Made by a program: the position numbers and the translations under genes
Notes under the pieces: model-generated
Database searches by the model: none
What the model was told of the DNA's origin: nothing
The model's input: only the letters and a program-made list of their open reading frames with translations
Assembly: GCA_002311635.1 (NCBI GenBank)
Contig: DBZJ01000154.1
Coordinates: forward strand, 1-31,411
DNA from: Syntrophaceae bacterium UBA1163
Lineage (GTDB): Bacteria; Desulfobacterota; BSN033; UBA1163
Length of the DNA: 31,411 nucleotides
Direction: 5' to 3'
Part shown: one piece after another, positions 23,902 through 31,411 of the stretch
Numbering within the stretch: position 1 is the first letter of the stretch
Layout of the letters: every line of letters begins with the position of its first letter

Positions 23902-25116
23902 CTATGCGTGTTTTTCACTCCGGGTTTTCGCCCCGATCGCTTCTTCGCCTTTGGACCACTCGATTTGATCGGCAAGAACACTGACCAGGTCGCGGATCTC
24001 CATGGAGAGCGAGCCGTGCTTATAGGGATCGCGCATCGCACAGGTGAGATGGATCATGCACTTGGGGCAGGCAGTGATCAAGAGATCCGACCGCGTCGCC
24101 TTGGCCTCTTGCAAACGCTCCACCTGGATGCGCTTCGAGTAAGCATCACAGTTGATAAATCCGTTATTCCCGCAGCAAATCGCACTCCTCCCGGAATTCT
24201 TCATCTCTTTAAAAGCCATCTCCGGAATCATTTGAATCAGGGCCCGCGGCGTCTCGCACGATCCTGCCATCCGCCCCAATCGGCAAGGGTCCTGGTACGT
24301 GACACGGCGCTTCAGAGGTTTGAATGTGATGCCCCCTTTGCTGATTTCCCGACGCAAAAGGTCTGAAAGTAACGTCACCTTAAGCTTCTTCATGCCCGGG
24401 ACCACTTCAGGCATATATTGGCCCAACACCTGATAGCATTCCGGGCAGGAGACGATAATCTCTTCAACCCCGGCTGCCTGAAACTCCTTGTAATTGAGTC
24501 GGCAAAGGGCCTCGAAATTCTCTCGGTCGCCAGTCCAGAGAAGATCGTGCCCACAGCAGCGTTCCTTTTCTAAGACCACGGGGACGATCTCCAGAAAATT
24601 GAGGAGCCGAATGCTGTCCCGCACAATCGATAAGGTGTTCACCTCAATTCCCGAGAAGAAGACATCAAAGTAGGGTGCGCATCCGGTGAAAAAGGCCACC
24701 GGCCCGGATTGCGCCACTTGCAGCCCGCCTCCCAGCCAGCCCAGCCGGTTCTGTTCCAGGTCCGGAGAGGTCATCAACCTCATCCAGGAATGCAAGGCCC
24801 CGTCATGGGATCGGTAACCCTTGAGCCCCTTCGTCCCGGCCAGAAGGGTTCGCATCTCCATGATGAACCGGCTGACCTGGACCCCGGAGGGACAGCGCTC
24901 CTCGCAAAGTCCGCAGGTCAAGCATTCCCAAACCGAATTTTCAATGAACGATTCACTATCCGGTTCCGCAATCAGCTTATGAGCCAAAAGTCGTGGAGAA
25001 TACTCTTTGCCGCTGAGCATCCGGGGACACGAGGCCGAACACTTGCCGCATTCCAGGCACATGAATAAGGATTTATCCCGGATGAATCCTTTAATCCGGG
25101 GATCATCAAGCCTCAC
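23902..25116 (-). CDS. hdrD: HdrD-like iron-sulfur protein (HdrC + HdrB fusion)
   Basis: I chose the GTG at 25116, behind GAGAGG; the longer ATG frame from 25218 adds 34 basic, repeat-poor residues that overlap the MvhD-like gene. The 404-aa product has two 4Fe-4S motifs near the N-terminus (CLECGKCSASCP and CLTCGLCEERCP), the HdrC part. Two CCG domains follow: CAPYFD to CCGHD to SCPECYQ, and DPCRLGR to CCGNNGF to ACPKCM, the HdrB part that binds a non-cubane 4Fe-4S cluster and cleaves heterodisulfide in methanogens. Bacteria lack CoM/CoB disulfide, so the partner here is unknown. LldE/GlcF-type oxidoreductases share CCG domains and are the main alternative, but the operon favours Hdr. Confidence 0.85.
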   Translation of the reverse strand: MRLDDPRIKGFIRDKSLFMCLECGKCSASCPRMLSGKEYSPRLLAHKLIAEPDSESFIENSVWECLTCGLCEERCPSGVQVSRFIMEMRTLLAGTKGLKGYRSHDGALHSWMRLMTSPDLEQNRLGWLGGGLQVAQSGPVAFFTGCAPYFDVFFSGIEVNTLSIVRDSIRLLNFLEIVPVVLEKERCCGHDLLWTGDRENFEALCRLNYKEFQAAGVEEIIVSCPECYQVLGQYMPEVVPGMKKLKVTLLSDLLRREISKGGITFKPLKRRVTYQDPCRLGRMAGSCETPRALIQMIPEMAFKEMKNSGRSAICCGNNGFINCDAYSKRIQVERLQEAKATRSDLLITACPKCMIHLTCAMRDPYKHGSLSMEIRDLVSVLADQIEWSKGEEAIGAKTRSEKHA

Positions 25117-25540
25117 GTTGAATCCCTCTCTCTTGGCGGGGCTTTGCGGGGTTCGAGCCCATGGCCTGGATCTGCTCGGAAAAATCCCACAAGGCCTCGA
25201 CCAATTCGTTCTTTTCATGCGCCCCGAAGCTCTGCTCTACCAATCGTGATTGACCGATCCCGAGAATGTGGAGAAGCTTGCGCACCTTCGCCACATTGGA
25301 ATGGCCCACTTCCGGACCCGGACCATAGCGGCAGTCTTCATCCTTACACTCCAGAAGAATCACGCCATCTGCTCCGTGTTCAAACGCCCGCAGGATCAAA
25401 GCCTGGTTGATCCTACCGATACACATCACCCGGATGAACCCGAAATTCGGGGGTATTTTCAGATGGGCCATCGCCGCGGAATTGAAACAGGCAAAAGGGC
25501 TCCAATTACAAAAAATCCCGAGTAGCTGGGTCTGCACCAT
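25106..25540 (-). CDS. mvhD: MvhD-like electron-transfer protein, one Cys changed
   Basis: This 144-aa protein follows MvhD: CNW near the start, RVMCIGR (C40), AFEHGADGVIL and then C65 to C70 (ECKDEDCRY). Canonical MvhD reads CNWCSY and GCHPGDCHY. Here the second Cys of CNWC is Ser (CNWS), and a Cys appears at 18 instead. MvhD joins Hdr to hydrogenase or formate/NADH modules through a 2Fe-2S cluster. HdrA here already has a complete fused MvhD, so this is a second, altered copy. It lies 3 bp from the 1124-aa gene and overlaps the HdrD-like gene by 11 bp. Confidence 0.85.
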   Translation of the reverse strand: MVQTQLLGIFCNWSPFACFNSAAMAHLKIPPNFGFIRVMCIGRINQALILRAFEHGADGVILLECKDEDCRYGPGPEVGHSNVAKVRKLLHILGIGQSRLVEQSFGAHEKNELVEALWDFSEQIQAMGSNPAKPRQERGIQREA

Positions 25541-25543
25541 GGT

Positions 25544-28500
25544 TCAACGCGCTCCTTCCAGGACGCCCGAAACAATCTCTTCTAAGAGCCGGTTGGAGAA
25601 ATAGGGCATATCCAGGGCGGTCACCGGACAACGGCCCACGCAGCCTCCGCACCCCACGCAGTTGTAACGGAGAACCTCGGCCGTATAGGTCCCCTGTTTG
25701 TTCGGACGAAGATGAATGGCATCAAAGGGGCAAATATCCACGCATCGGCTGCACCCTCTGCACCGTTCAGGATCCACCTTGGGACTGAGTTCATGATCCT
25801 TGAGAAAGACTTCGGCTGCCGCCCTGGTTACCTGAGCGGCCAGGGCCGCGCCTGCTTCGAACGCATTCAGCCGCGATAGGGTTAGGCTCGAAACCCGGTA
25901 GACACCCGGTTGAGGCGTATGGAAAAAGGCAAAATTATAACGATAAAACTTCTTAAGACCAATCAGGTCTTCTGGAATCGCAAGGGAAAGAACATTCTCC
26001 TCGGTCAAGCAGATGATATCAGCCCGCCAGCGGATTGGTTTGCCATCGATCCGGGCTTTGACCTTGAAATCACCGATGTGGCCGGAGATCTCCTCGATCG
26101 CGGCCTGTTCTACGTGAACGATATTCTGCCCTGCGATCATCGGCCTCGTTGAAACCGAAGTCGTGATGGCCGGGGATTTTCGAAGCTGACATCGATGGAC
26201 CAGACGTACGCCAAATCCCTGAAGATCGAGATTTAATGCCGCACTGATCCCGGTTTCAGAGCCGCCAAGGATAAGGATATTCTTCCCAATTTCGGTGATT
26301 CCCTGACGGAGGGGCCCGAGGAAACGAGTCCGGATAAAAGCCTCCCGAAAAAGATCGCGCGATCGATGAATCATTTCCTCTTCGGAAAGATCCTCCACCG
26401 AAAGGTAATCGCGCAGGTTGATCATTTCGAAACTGGATCGGTCCAGACCGTGTTCGTCAAAGAGATGAATCCGGGTGCGGTTTCTCTGGTCATTGCAGGA
26501 GATGCACTGGAACTCAAGGGGGCAGCAGGCACAGGAAGCAAGGATCACGCGGGTCAGCCGATGTTCTCTCACGGCAGCCGCGATCCGGTCGGAGCCGCGG
26601 GGATGACACGCGGAAAAGACCATTTCTCCGTGGGCCACTTCCGGTCCATTCATCGCCAGCTCCAGGATTCGGGTCAACACGGGTGACGGCGCCATGGTTC
26701 CGTTGCACGTGCAGAGAAACACGCCCAACCGGACCTGGCCGTCCAGTTTGGACGGACGCATCGGTTCTGGTACCGCTTTCGAGCGAAGGGGTAAAGCCAG
26801 GCCCATGGCCTGACCGGCACAGGCGCTTCCCATATTCATCACACTCATCAAGTCCGCCTTGAATTCGCCCGCCCTGAAAATACCCGGAAGCTCTTTGAAA
26901 TTCGCTCCCGGCATTTCTTGATCATTGGCTACAATGATACCGGGGCTAGAAAACTCGACAGTTCCTGGGGTTCTGAGATGGTCAATGGCTCCGATGTCCG
27001 AACAAACCGTATCGCAGCTCCGGCACTCACAGCAAGCACTGCACTGAAGACAACGCCGGGCCTCGGCCGTTGCCTGATCCACGGTCAATCCTAAGCCAAC
27101 CTCCTCGAAGTCCCGGCGTCGCACCTTGGGCTGGCGCAGGGCCATCTCCTGACGCGGCTGCTGGGGAAGGTCTTCTGAAATCGTCCAATACTCGCCCACG
27201 CCGCGAATACGAAGAGGCAACTCAGCGAAGGGAGAGGGAAGTCCTGTCAGAGATTCAATGATCTTTCCGGCTGCGATCCGTCCGTGGGCCATGGAGGCAA
27301 GCACGGTAGACGGTCCGCTGACCACATCTCCCCCTGCCCAGATTTTTGGGTTCCCGGTCTTGAGGTCATCATCCACCCTCATCGTTTTAAGAGAAACCCC
27401 CACGCCACTTCCGTCCGTCAGGAAGTCGAGATTCGGGGTTTGGCCGGTGGCTGTGATGACGGTATCCGCTTCCACCTGAAACTCGGACCCTGCAATGGGC
27501 CTCGGCTTTCTTCGGCCCGAATCGTCCTTCTCACCCAGCTCCATGCGAATGAGCTCCAACCCGGAAACCCTTCCGTTTTGGGCCAATACCCGGGTGGGTC
27601 CGACCCGGTATTCGATCTGGATACCCTCGGCCTCGGCTGAGGCAATTTCCGTCTCCTGAGCCGGCATGTCTTGGCGCTCTCGGCGGTAGAAAATGGTGAC
27701 TTCTGCCCCAAGGCGAAGCGCGGTTCTGGCTGCGTCGATCGCCGAATTGCCGCCGCCAATGACAGCTACCTTTTCCCCAACCTCGACCTTCTGGCCTAAA
27801 TGAAATGCCCGCAGCAGTTCGATTGCACCGAAACATCCATCCATATCCTTGCCGGGAATGTCGAGGGGCGCGCTCCGCTGGGCGCCCACTGCCAAAAAGA
27901 CGGCATCAAACTTTCTCCCCAGTTCCTCGAGACGGATCTCCTGACCGATGCGGCCGTTGCATTTCAATTCCACACCCATAGCAAGGATATCCTGAATTTC
28001 TCCGTCCAAAACGTGGCGAGGCAAGCGGTAAGCAGGAATGCCCCACCGAAGCATGCCGCCTGCTTCGGGCAAAGCCTCAAAAATGGTTACCCGGAAGCCA
28101 GCCTTGGCAAGGTAGTATGCGGCAGTGAGTCCTGCCGGTCCTGAGCCGACAATCGCCACCCTTTCTTTGCGGGACGGCTCAGCAGGAGAAACCCGTGACG
28201 CTTTCCCCTCTGGCGCGTTTCCATGCTCTGCTTGATAGTCGGAAAGAAATCGCTTGACATCGCAGATCGCCACGGCCTGGTCCAACTCGGCCCGACGGCA
28301 TGAGGCCTCGCAAGGGTGATGACAGACGCGGCCGCAGATCCCTGGCAGGGGATTGTCTTCTTTGATAACGTTCAGGGCTTCTTCAAACCGACCTGCTGCA
28401 GTAAGCGCCATGTAAGCCTGGACGTTCACTCCGAGAGGACATTCCAGCCGGCAGGGACTGATCTTTCTCTTGTCCAGCTCCAGAGCACGCGACGGACAGT

Positions 28501-28918
28501 ACGCCGGCGTTCGGGAAAGCGGCAGACGACCTTGCTGCTCCAGAGGGCAGACCTCCATGCAGCGGCTGCAGCCCGTGCACAGATCATAATCGACATAGAT
28601 CGGGTCTTGCTCCACGACGACGCGGTAACCCTCAGGAATCTTTTCCAGGGATGAAACCCTCGCCCGTGTCAGCGGAGTGACCAAAGGATGGCGGGTCACT
28701 CGAAGGTACAGGGGACGGAACTGGAAGTTCAAATCGATGGGCCATTCAGGGACCTGTTCCACTCCTTTTGGCAGTTCTAGAAAATGCTGCGCTCGGGTGA
28801 CCCAGATCACCGGGATTCCGGCTTGGGCCAGATCCTCTGCCACCTTCAGGGCGCCGTAGCCCGATCCGAGAAGCAAAACGGCCTTATCCGGAGTTTTCGT
28901 TTTTGAGAAGGATGTCAT
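25544..28918 (-). CDS. Large flavoprotein fusion: GltD/NfnB-like core inside HdrA-like parts
   Basis: The 1124-aa protein has several modules. Residues 14-120 are a short Rossmann start (LLGSGYGA) and a 4Fe-4S motif C114-C124. Residues ~156-207 are the GltD-type cluster region (CRLECPLGVN to CGRVCHHPCEASC). Residues ~253-600 are two Rossmann folds, FAD (VAIVGSGPAGLTAA) and NAD(P) (VAVIGGGNSAIDAA), as in GltD and NfnB. Then comes a Cys cluster (CLQCSACCECRSC), an HdrA-like region (GVFLCTCNGTM to CHPRGS) and a degenerate Rossmann (LILGGSETG), and finally two ferredoxin clusters. The protein would take or give electrons to NAD(P)H. It overlaps KorC by one base (TAATG). Confidence 0.85.
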   Translation of the reverse strand: MTSFSKTKTPDKAVLLLGSGYGALKVAEDLAQAGIPVIWVTRAQHFLELPKGVEQVPEWPIDLNFQFRPLYLRVTRHPLVTPLTRARVSSLEKIPEGYRVVVEQDPIYVDYDLCTGCSRCMEVCPLEQQGRLPLSRTPAYCPSRALELDKRKISPCRLECPLGVNVQAYMALTAAGRFEEALNVIKEDNPLPGICGRVCHHPCEASCRRAELDQAVAICDVKRFLSDYQAEHGNAPEGKASRVSPAEPSRKERVAIVGSGPAGLTAAYYLAKAGFRVTIFEALPEAGGMLRWGIPAYRLPRHVLDGEIQDILAMGVELKCNGRIGQEIRLEELGRKFDAVFLAVGAQRSAPLDIPGKDMDGCFGAIELLRAFHLGQKVEVGEKVAVIGGGNSAIDAARTALRLGAEVTIFYRRERQDMPAQETEIASAEAEGIQIEYRVGPTRVLAQNGRVSGLELIRMELGEKDDSGRRKPRPIAGSEFQVEADTVITATGQTPNLDFLTDGSGVGVSLKTMRVDDDLKTGNPKIWAGGDVVSGPSTVLASMAHGRIAAGKIIESLTGLPSPFAELPLRIRGVGEYWTISEDLPQQPRQEMALRQPKVRRRDFEEVGLGLTVDQATAEARRCLQCSACCECRSCDTVCSDIGAIDHLRTPGTVEFSSPGIIVANDQEMPGANFKELPGIFRAGEFKADLMSVMNMGSACAGQAMGLALPLRSKAVPEPMRPSKLDGQVRLGVFLCTCNGTMAPSPVLTRILELAMNGPEVAHGEMVFSACHPRGSDRIAAAVREHRLTRVILASCACCPLEFQCISCNDQRNRTRIHLFDEHGLDRSSFEMINLRDYLSVEDLSEEEMIHRSRDLFREAFIRTRFLGPLRQGITEIGKNILILGGSETGISAALNLDLQGFGVRLVHRCQLRKSPAITTSVSTRPMIAGQNIVHVEQAAIEEISGHIGDFKVKARIDGKPIRWRADIICLTEENVLSLAIPEDLIGLKKFYRYNFAFFHTPQPGVYRVSSLTLSRLNAFEAGAALAAQVTRAAAEVFLKDHELSPKVDPERCRGCSRCVDICPFDAIHLRPNKQGTYTAEVLRYNCVGCGGCVGRCPVTALDMPYFSNRLLEEIVSGVLEGAR

Positions 28919-29529
28919 TAGATCTCCGGGGGGATCTCCGGCGGGGTCTCCGGGTTCTGATCCAATTTGGCCCGGCTTTTTTGAATAGCCTCTCCGTACT
29001 CCCGGCCCCGGTCAAAGGCCCTGGCGTTGGTCTCCCGGGTCTTAGCCGGCACCGAGCTGAGCACGGCTTGGCGCAGAGAGTCGAGCTGAACGAGATCGCT
29101 GATCGCGGAGAGAAAACCAAGCATGACGATGTTGGCCATCATCTTGTTGCCAAGTTTGTCTGCAAACCGGGTGGCGGGGATATGATAAGCGGTCCAGCTA
29201 GGGTCCAGGTCCTGGGGTTGGACCAGGTCGGTATCCCAAATGAGGAGCCCTCCCGGTGAAAGGGAGGCAATGTTTTTGTCAAAGCCTTCCTGGCTCATGC
29301 ACACTAAGATTTGCGGGTGCTGCACATACGGGAAGAGTATTTCTTCCTCGCTGATAATCACCTGAGCCGAGCAAAAGCCTCCCCGGGCTTCCGGTCCGTA
29401 GGCCTGAATCATGGTAGCGTGCTTCAGATCGTGAATGGTTGCAGCCTTGCCCAGGATGTTTCCGATCAGCACAATGCCTTGCCCGCCAAATCCGGTAATC
29501 AGAACCCCTCTTTCATTGCCGGTTCCCAT
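28918..29529 (-). CDS. korC: 2-oxoacid:ferredoxin oxidoreductase, gamma subunit
   Basis: The 203-aa protein has ITGFGGQGIVLIG, then GPEARGG and a SEEEILFPYV stretch, the hallmark of the gamma domain of 2-oxoacid:ferredoxin oxidoreductases (PorG/KorC). It follows korB with a 4-bp gap and gives its last base to the next gene. Kor converts 2-oxoglutarate plus CoA to succinyl-CoA, CO2 and reduced ferredoxin, or runs backwards in reductive pathways. The exact 2-oxoacid cannot be decided from sequence by eye; branched-chain (Vor) is the alternative. Confidence 0.9.
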   Translation of the reverse strand: MGTGNERGVLITGFGGQGIVLIGNILGKAATIHDLKHATMIQAYGPEARGGFCSAQVIISEEEILFPYVQHPQILVCMSQEGFDKNIASLSPGGLLIWDTDLVQPQDLDPSWTAYHIPATRFADKLGNKMMANIVMLGFLSAISDLVQLDSLRQAVLSSVPAKTRETNARAFDRGREYGEAIQKSRAKLDQNPETPPEIPPEI

Positions 29530-29533
29530 CGAT

Positions 29534-30430
29534 TCACCCTTTCGCCTGTTTCTCCATCCTCGGAACCTGGCGTTCGAGCGCGGGCCAATCTCCCAGCTCG
29601 CGGCGGTTGATCAACTGGTAGTTGTCCAAGAAGGTCGGTCTCTCGATGTCTATGAATTTTCCGACCACCAGATGCTTATTGAAATCCAACACCGCGTCTT
29701 TCGGGTCAATCTGGTTTCGGACCACGGAACGTTCGTGAAGGAATTTGATCAAATCGACGGCTTTCCCTAATTTGTTGCGCCTGCCAAAAGTAACGGGACA
29801 GGGAGCCAGGATCTCTAAAAAGGAGAACCCCCTTTTCTGGATGGCTTCAAGGAGGGAGTCCGTGATCCACCGGATATGAAGGGTGGTCCAGCGGGCGACA
29901 TACACGGCCCCGCACGCGGCCGCCAGGGAGCAAAAGTTAAACGGTTCTTCGAAGTTGCCGATGGGGGTCGTGGTAGTCTTGGCGCCGAAGGGGGTGGAAG
30001 GAGCCACCTGGCCGCCGGTCATGCCATAGTTGAAGTTATTCACACAGACGATGGTCATGTCGACGTTGCGCCGAGCCGCATGGATAAAGTGATTGCCGCC
30101 AATGGCAAACAGATCGCCATCGCCTGAGGTCACAATGACGGAGCTTTGGGGCCTGGCCAGCTTCAGACCTGTTGCAAAAGGAATGGCCCGGCCGTGGGTC
30201 GTGTGGAACGAGTCCAGATTCAGGTAGCCGGCCATCCTGCCGGTACAGCCGATTCCCGAGACCATCGCCACATCGTCCAGAGGGAGACCGGATTTCTGAA
30301 TGGCCGTAAGCACACAGCCGAAGATCGTTCCGATGCCGCAACCGGGGCACCAGATGTGCGGAATCCGGTCGGCCCGCAGCAACGGGTCATGAGGGTGGGG
30401 CAAGGCGACTTTCTGTTTTTTCTTAGTCAT
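29534..30430 (-). CDS. korB: 2-oxoacid:ferredoxin oxidoreductase, beta subunit (TPP-binding)
   Basis: This 298-aa protein carries the cluster Cys C28 and C31 (WCPGCG), C62 (GIGCTGR) and C211, and the TPP motif GDGDLFAIGGNHFIHAA (103-119) ending in NN131-132. Then GMTGGQ and APSTPFGAKT fit Kor/Vor beta. Its ATG overlaps the korA stop by 4 nt (ATGA). It needs the alpha subunit beside it to build the active site. Confidence 0.93.
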   Translation of the reverse strand: MTKKKQKVALPHPHDPLLRADRIPHIWCPGCGIGTIFGCVLTAIQKSGLPLDDVAMVSGIGCTGRMAGYLNLDSFHTTHGRAIPFATGLKLARPQSSVIVTSGDGDLFAIGGNHFIHAARRNVDMTIVCVNNFNYGMTGGQVAPSTPFGAKTTTTPIGNFEEPFNFCSLAAACGAVYVARWTTLHIRWITDSLLEAIQKRGFSFLEILAPCPVTFGRRNKLGKAVDLIKFLHERSVVRNQIDPKDAVLDFNKHLVVGKFIDIERPTFLDNYQLINRRELGDWPALERQVPRMEKQAKG

Positions 30431-31411
30431 GTCGTTTTCTTCAATGCTCCTTGGAGGGCAGTCAGGATTCTATCCGGCTGAATGATCGCCCCGCCCGCAT
30501 GGGGCACCAGCACGACCGGACAGAAGCCGCCGGCGCAGCGTTCCAATTCCAATACCATCTGGCCGTAATTGATCTCGGGCATGATGAGTCCGCGAACCTT
30601 CCTGGCCAAATCACGGATCATCTTCTCCGGGAAGGGCCAGATCGTATTCAACTTGACGAGCCCCGCTCTGATTCCTTTCTCGCGGGCCTCCGCGACGGCC
30701 CGTTTGGCGGACCGGACGCTGATGCCATATGCCACCACTGCCACTTCCGCATCATCCAAAAGGAAGGTATCGTAGCGGATGATCCGATCCGCGTTCTTCC
30801 GCACTTTTTGAACCAGCCGACTGATCATCTCCTCCTGGGTAACGTCGTTCATCACCGGGTAGCCGCGTTGGTCGTGGGTCAGCCCGGTCACGTGCATGTG
30901 ATAACCTTCGCCGAGGGTGGCCATGGGCGCTACGCCGTCGGAATCGGGGCGGTAAGGCAGATACTTCCCGGGCGGAACCGCTGGTTTCTTCCGGTTGATC
31001 ACTTGAATCTTATCCGCAGGCGGGATCACCACCCGCTCGTTCATATGACCCACCACCTCATCCGCCAAAATGATCACGGGCAGCCGGTACTGCTCGGAGA
31101 GGTTAAATGCCCAGATCGTGAAATCGAACATCTCCTGGGGAGAGGAAGGCGAGATCGCTATGATTTCGTAGTGGCCGTGTGCGCCCCACCGGGCTTGCAT
31201 CATATCTCCCTGAGCGACCAGAGTGGGCAAGCCGGTGCTCGGGCCAGCCCGCTGCACGTCGCAGACGACGCAGGGCGTCTCGGTGCAGAGACCCAGGCTG
31301 ATGTTTTCCATCATCAGCGAAAAGCCGGGGCCAGAGGTACTGGTCATGGCCTTCATGCCGCCCCAACTTGCGCCCAGGATCGCCGCCATGGAGGCCAGTT
31401 CGTCCTCCATC
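30427..31411 (-). CDS. korA: 2-oxoacid:ferredoxin oxidoreductase, alpha subunit (5' end outside window)
   Basis: The reading frame stays open to the right edge. The first residues visible are MEDELASMAAILGASWGG followed by a KAMTSTSGPGFSLM stretch, a conserved internal part of KorA, so about 50 N-terminal residues are missing. QRAGPSTGLPT, HMNERVVIPP and a C-terminal EINYGQM are also family features. A delta ferredoxin subunit gene may lie just outside the window. Confidence 0.9.
   Translation of the reverse strand, partial: MEDELASMAAILGASWGGMKAMTSTSGPGFSLMMENISLGLCTETPCVVCDVQRAGPSTGLPTLVAQGDMMQARWGAHGHYEIIAISPSSPQEMFDFTIWAFNLSEQYRLPVIILADEVVGHMNERVVIPPADKIQVINRKKPAVPPGKYLPYRPDSDGVAPMATLGEGYHMHVTGLTHDQRGYPVMNDVTQEEMISRLVQKVRKNADRIIRYDTFLLDDAEVAVVAYGISVRSAKRAVAEAREKGIRAGLVKLNTIWPFPEKMIRDLARKVRGLIMPEINYGQMVLELERCAGGFCPVVLVPHAGGAIIQPDRILTALQGALKKTT

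Noticed and set aside
23902..25218. Longer start for the HdrD-like protein at 25218
   Set aside because: The extra 34 residues overlap the MvhD-like gene and look like out-of-frame sequence; a GTG at 25116 has a good ribosome site.
21183..31366. Many plus-strand and alternative-frame ORFs across the redox operon
   Set aside because: They are shadows in GC-rich coding DNA; the minus-strand frames carry all recognisable motifs.
1..31411. CRISPR arrays, rRNA, tRNA, integrase, transposase
   Set aside because: I looked for regular repeats with spacers, conserved RNA segments and recombinase motifs and found none.

Overview
The window is bacterial and has two contrasting halves. Positions 1 to about 21,050 are fairly AT-rich, with long intergenic stretches, dispersed repeats and genes on both strands. 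They look like accessory DNA: nuclease-like, SIR2-like and orphan replication-type genes. Positions 21,329-31,411 are GC-rich and tightly packed, all on the minus strand, and encode iron-sulfur electron-transfer enzymes of anaerobic metabolism. The Hdr/MvhD/Kor gene set, a selenocysteine-encoding UGA and a GEMM-type riboswitch together suggest a strict anaerobe, most plausibly a deltaproteobacterial (Desulfobacterota-like) lineage. That assignment is inference; no marker gene is present.

Left part (1-12,000). A truncated gene with a C-terminal PD-(D/E)XK-like motif enters from the left edge. Minus-strand genes follow: a stand-alone family-A DNA polymerase, a DUF2971 protein, an EVE-domain/PD-(D/E)XK fusion, a frameshifted gene joining a TBP/RNase HIII-N-like domain to an endonuclease-like domain, a DnaX-like clamp-loader ATPase translationally coupled to a DUF3631-like P-loop ATPase, a small conserved protein, and a 591-residue protein ending in a regulator-like domain. 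This looks like a defence and replication accessory island. No integrase or attachment site was seen.

Middle part (12,000-21,050, plus strand). Two 77-bp direct repeats end in an intrinsic terminator. Next is a GEMM-I (cyclic dinucleotide) riboswitch with its own terminator. It precedes a proline-rich lipoprotein gene and an exported papain-like cysteine protease gene, so both probably answer to c-di-GMP or a related dinucleotide. Further right are an AAA_14/DUF4143 ATPase, a two-gene unit (a small helical protein and an internally duplicated 98-aa protein), a SIR2-like protein and a two-helix membrane protein. At least two families of dispersed repeats lie just after stop codons here.

Right part (21,250-31,411, minus strand). 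One probable operon reads korA (partial) - korB - korC - an 1124-aa GltD/NfnB-HdrA fusion - an MvhD-like gene - an HdrD-like gene - HdrA, and ends at a strong hairpin terminator. The HdrA reading frame is interrupted by one in-frame TGA exactly where HdrA proteins carry the second Cys of a CxxC motif. A 7-bp perfect hairpin lies 20 nt further on, so the gene encodes a selenocysteine HdrA (Sec203, CxxU) with a C-terminal MvhD fusion. The likely role of the operon is to oxidise a 2-oxoacid to an acyl-CoA and pass the low-potential electrons through flavin-based (possibly bifurcating) Hdr-type proteins to ferredoxin, NAD(P)H or a disulfide-type acceptor.
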